Shown here piece after piece: positions 61,991 through 64,000 of a stretch of DNA of 64,000 bases. The translations under genes were made by a program, and so were the position numbers. The notes beneath the pieces are model-generated. The model was not told the DNA's origin and searched no databases. It saw nothing but the letters and a program-made list of their open reading frames with translations. Source of the stretch: Macrotis lagotis (lineage: Eukaryota; Chordata; Mammalia; Peramelemorphia; Peramelidae); assembly GCF_037893015.1 (NCBI RefSeq), contig NC_133663.1:124001-188000 (forward strand), given 5' to 3'. The stretch's first letter is position 1. Every line of letters starts with the position of its first letter.

Positions 61991-62485
61991 GTTTCTTCAG
62001 AAATTCCACATTTCTAACTCCTTGTTTTTCTTCCCACTTCCTCCTGTAGATTCCCTTTCCTCATTTACCCTTCAACTAGTCCTGTTCCTCAGTTTTTAAA
62101 TTTCATTTATTTGGGTGCCCTTTCCACTAAGCATTTCTCTTATTCTCTTCATCATTCATCCTCTCTTTGTTTTGCTTCAATTCTCCTTTTCTCATCCATA
62201 GCCTGTCTAATCATCTGTTCTCCCTTATGTCTGTGGATTTCATGCAATCAAAGCCTCCAAGGTCTCCATTCTAAGCTCTGCCCTCTGGGTGCTTCTTGCC
62301 TCTGACTTGTTATACTAGCCCTATGAAGGTCCTTTTTCCATGGCTCCATTTTTCCAGATGTCAGAGAGGACAGTGCTCCATGGCAAGGAGCATCTCCTCC
62401 TGATCTTAGCCCTCCCCCCACTTTTTCTGCAGGCCCCGGAAAATAACCTTAACCTAAGTCACATATATCCTTAGAACTAGGACTG

Positions 62486-62487
<2 letters not shown>

Positions 62488-62545
<58 letters not shown>
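62488..62545. repeat. (AC)n microsatellite
   Basis: Twenty-nine AC units at the place where the paralogous intron has (TA)n (32646). Confidence 0.95.
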
Positions 62546-62547
<2 letters not shown>

Positions 62548-62867
62548 ATGTATATGTATGTACAAAGCTATATAAATTACAAATGATGTAAATAGAAAGA
62601 TCAATGGATAAATACAGTTGCCTATCAGCTGCAAATTTCTTATTCCCCCCACAGGATGCTTTGTATTCCAACTCTTCACCTTTCTACTGGCTAGAATTCC
62701 CTTGCCCCAAGTAATCTAAAGACTACTTGTCTCTTCCAGAATGATATTTGCTTGACTTTCAAAGCCCTTCCCAACATGGCCCCATCTCACCTTTCCAACT
62801 GTCTTCACAGCTTGAATGTCCTGTGTGAAATAAAGAATACAAGGACACTGACCTGTTGATGAGTAGT

Positions 62868-63190
62868 AGCTCAGTGGTGCAGTGGACAGAGCACTTGCCC
62901 TGGAGTCAGAAGGACCTGAGTTCAAATGTGCCCTCAGACATTTGCCACTAACTAGCTGTGTGACTTGGGCAAGTCTCTTTTCCCCAGTTGTTTCATATGG
63001 GTCCATCTCCAGTCATCCTGAACCTTCTCTGGCCACTGGATCCAGTTGGCTCCAGAGGAGAAATTAAGGCTGGTAACTTAGCAGAGTACTCACCTCTCCA
63101 ATCCGATTTTTGTACATGTTCTAGCATCACCTGCCTGATATCATTCATGGTCTTCTTGAAGAACAAAAGATAAATATACTCATCAACCTT
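62868..63190 (+). mobile_element. Long marsupial SINE with conserved internal block, sense
   Basis: tRNA-like head AGCTCAGTGGTGCAGTGGAC, GAGTTCAAATGTGCCCTCAG, then TCCAGTCATCCTGAACC and GGCCACTGGATCCAG, ending TGGTCTTCTTGAAGAACAAA. It is the most complete forward copy of this family in the window and defines its length at about 320 bases. Confidence 0.82.
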
Positions 63191-64000
63191 ATCATCATCA
63201 TCATTATTTCTGCTTATATCTGGTACTCCATACATGAAATGTTCTCTCTTCTCTTTGGGCTTAACTCTGATGGGCTTAACTGAAGAGTTTGGACTTAGAA
63301 ATGAAAGAGTTAACTGTGATATTATATAGTACTTAGTTTTGTGTGGAAAGAGGTCCCAGACAGAATTGCTAATATAAGCATGTATGTGTATGCTAACCTC
63401 ATTATGAGACTATGTTCTCAGACAGAACATAATCTTGCTCCTTGTCTCAAAGGCTCCTAGCTCTCCCTTCCTTCCTCTCAAATTTCATCCTTAGAAACTT
63501 GCAAATGGGCTAGTAAGGTCCAAAATTTTTCATTATTAGCAATCCCTTTCCCTTCTATAGTCAGTCAGCTAGCTTCTATCCTACTTGTCTCCCCTTTGCT
63601 TTTTATGGATTAACAAAAAGCTTTGGCTAAAACAGAATCCTGTCTACATGAGTTCTCCTATAATGTCTTTGAACAGGGAGGCGGGGTGGGGAAGGAGGTG
63701 GCTAGAACTTTTCTGAGTTCCTTCTCTCAACACCTCCTGGCTTCTCTGGCTTCTTTCTTCCAGAGAATAATTTTTTCAAAACCTTCCTCTCTTCCATACT
63801 TCCCCAGTGCCTTTCCTTGGAGATTTCCATGATCTCATAGGATCAAGGACAATATAATTGGTTACAGAACTGAGACACAGAGAACAATCTGATTGGATAG
63901 AAGTTTGGTTACACAAAGCCAACGGTGCTCTTTCTTCTTCTGAGTACAAGAAATGATCCCTGTTTGAGTCCAGTGCAAAGTTGTGGCCCAGATATTTGGA

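Larger units (their letters stand above)
61990..64000. other. Unit 4 intron, running off the window
   Basis: Follows 32180-33270 of unit 2/3 in order (CAACTAGTCCTGTTCC, microsatellite, GATGCTTTGTATTCCAACTC, CCCTGTTTGAGTCCAGTGCA, CAGATATTTG). No exon is recognised. Confidence 0.68.

Noticed and set aside
62449-62679. A frame encoding a long CV repeat
   Set aside because: Translation of the (AC)n microsatellite.

Overview
This looks like nuclear DNA from a marsupial. About thirty copies of one tRNA-derived SINE are scattered through it, with the diagnostic core CTTAATAATTACCTAGCTGT; this resembles the WSINE1-type SINE of Australian marsupials. There are also older CORE-SINE/MIR copies and many L1 fragments. 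The KRAB exons are of the kind found in lineage-specific KRAB zinc-finger (KZNF) clusters. A dasyurid-like species is my best guess, but that is inference from repeat type, not proof.

The window is a slice of a tandem KZNF cluster, and every unit seen is on the + strand. Unit 1 (about 0.5-20.5 kb) is the only unit I can read as a complete gene. It has a noncoding exon ending at 806, a start exon (ATG at 1826), KRAB-A (4420-4546), KRAB-B (4996-5091) and a finger exon (9633-11620). The phases join into one open frame of 747 codons. The finger array used to be longer. A roughly 1.5-kb internal duplication put more fingers at 11621-13045, which are now out of frame. A still more distal tail (15404-15910) is cut off by an antisense L1.

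Units 2 and 3 are 5' modules at 25.66-26.58 kb and 28.69-30.26 kb with damaged splice donors or a stop. They precede a second KRAB/finger set: KRAB-A 40777-40903, KRAB-B 41666-41761 and a degraded finger exon at 44592-46140 that meets a stop before the first finger. Between them lie an orphan copy of intron-3 sequence (22.44-24.18 kb), an RTE-type LINE scrap, repeated intron segments and a large L1 block (34.0-39.8 kb) with a nested insertion.

Unit 4 (57.3-64 kb) has a GC-rich CpG island, a first exon ending at 58026 and a start exon ending at 58872, both with good GT donors. Its intron runs in parallel with the unit 2/3 intron up to the window end, so its KRAB exons are expected just beyond 64 kb.

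Proteins of this family bind DNA through C2H2 fingers and recruit TRIM28/KAP1 through KRAB, usually to silence transposable elements. I found no RNA genes, CRISPR arrays or recognisable retroviral elements. The most unusual structures are a perfect 48-bp-arm palindrome at 50.7 kb, an ORF1-less, 3'-truncated L1 insertion with a 15-bp target duplication inside another L1, and two cases of SINEs inserted twice at the same site.
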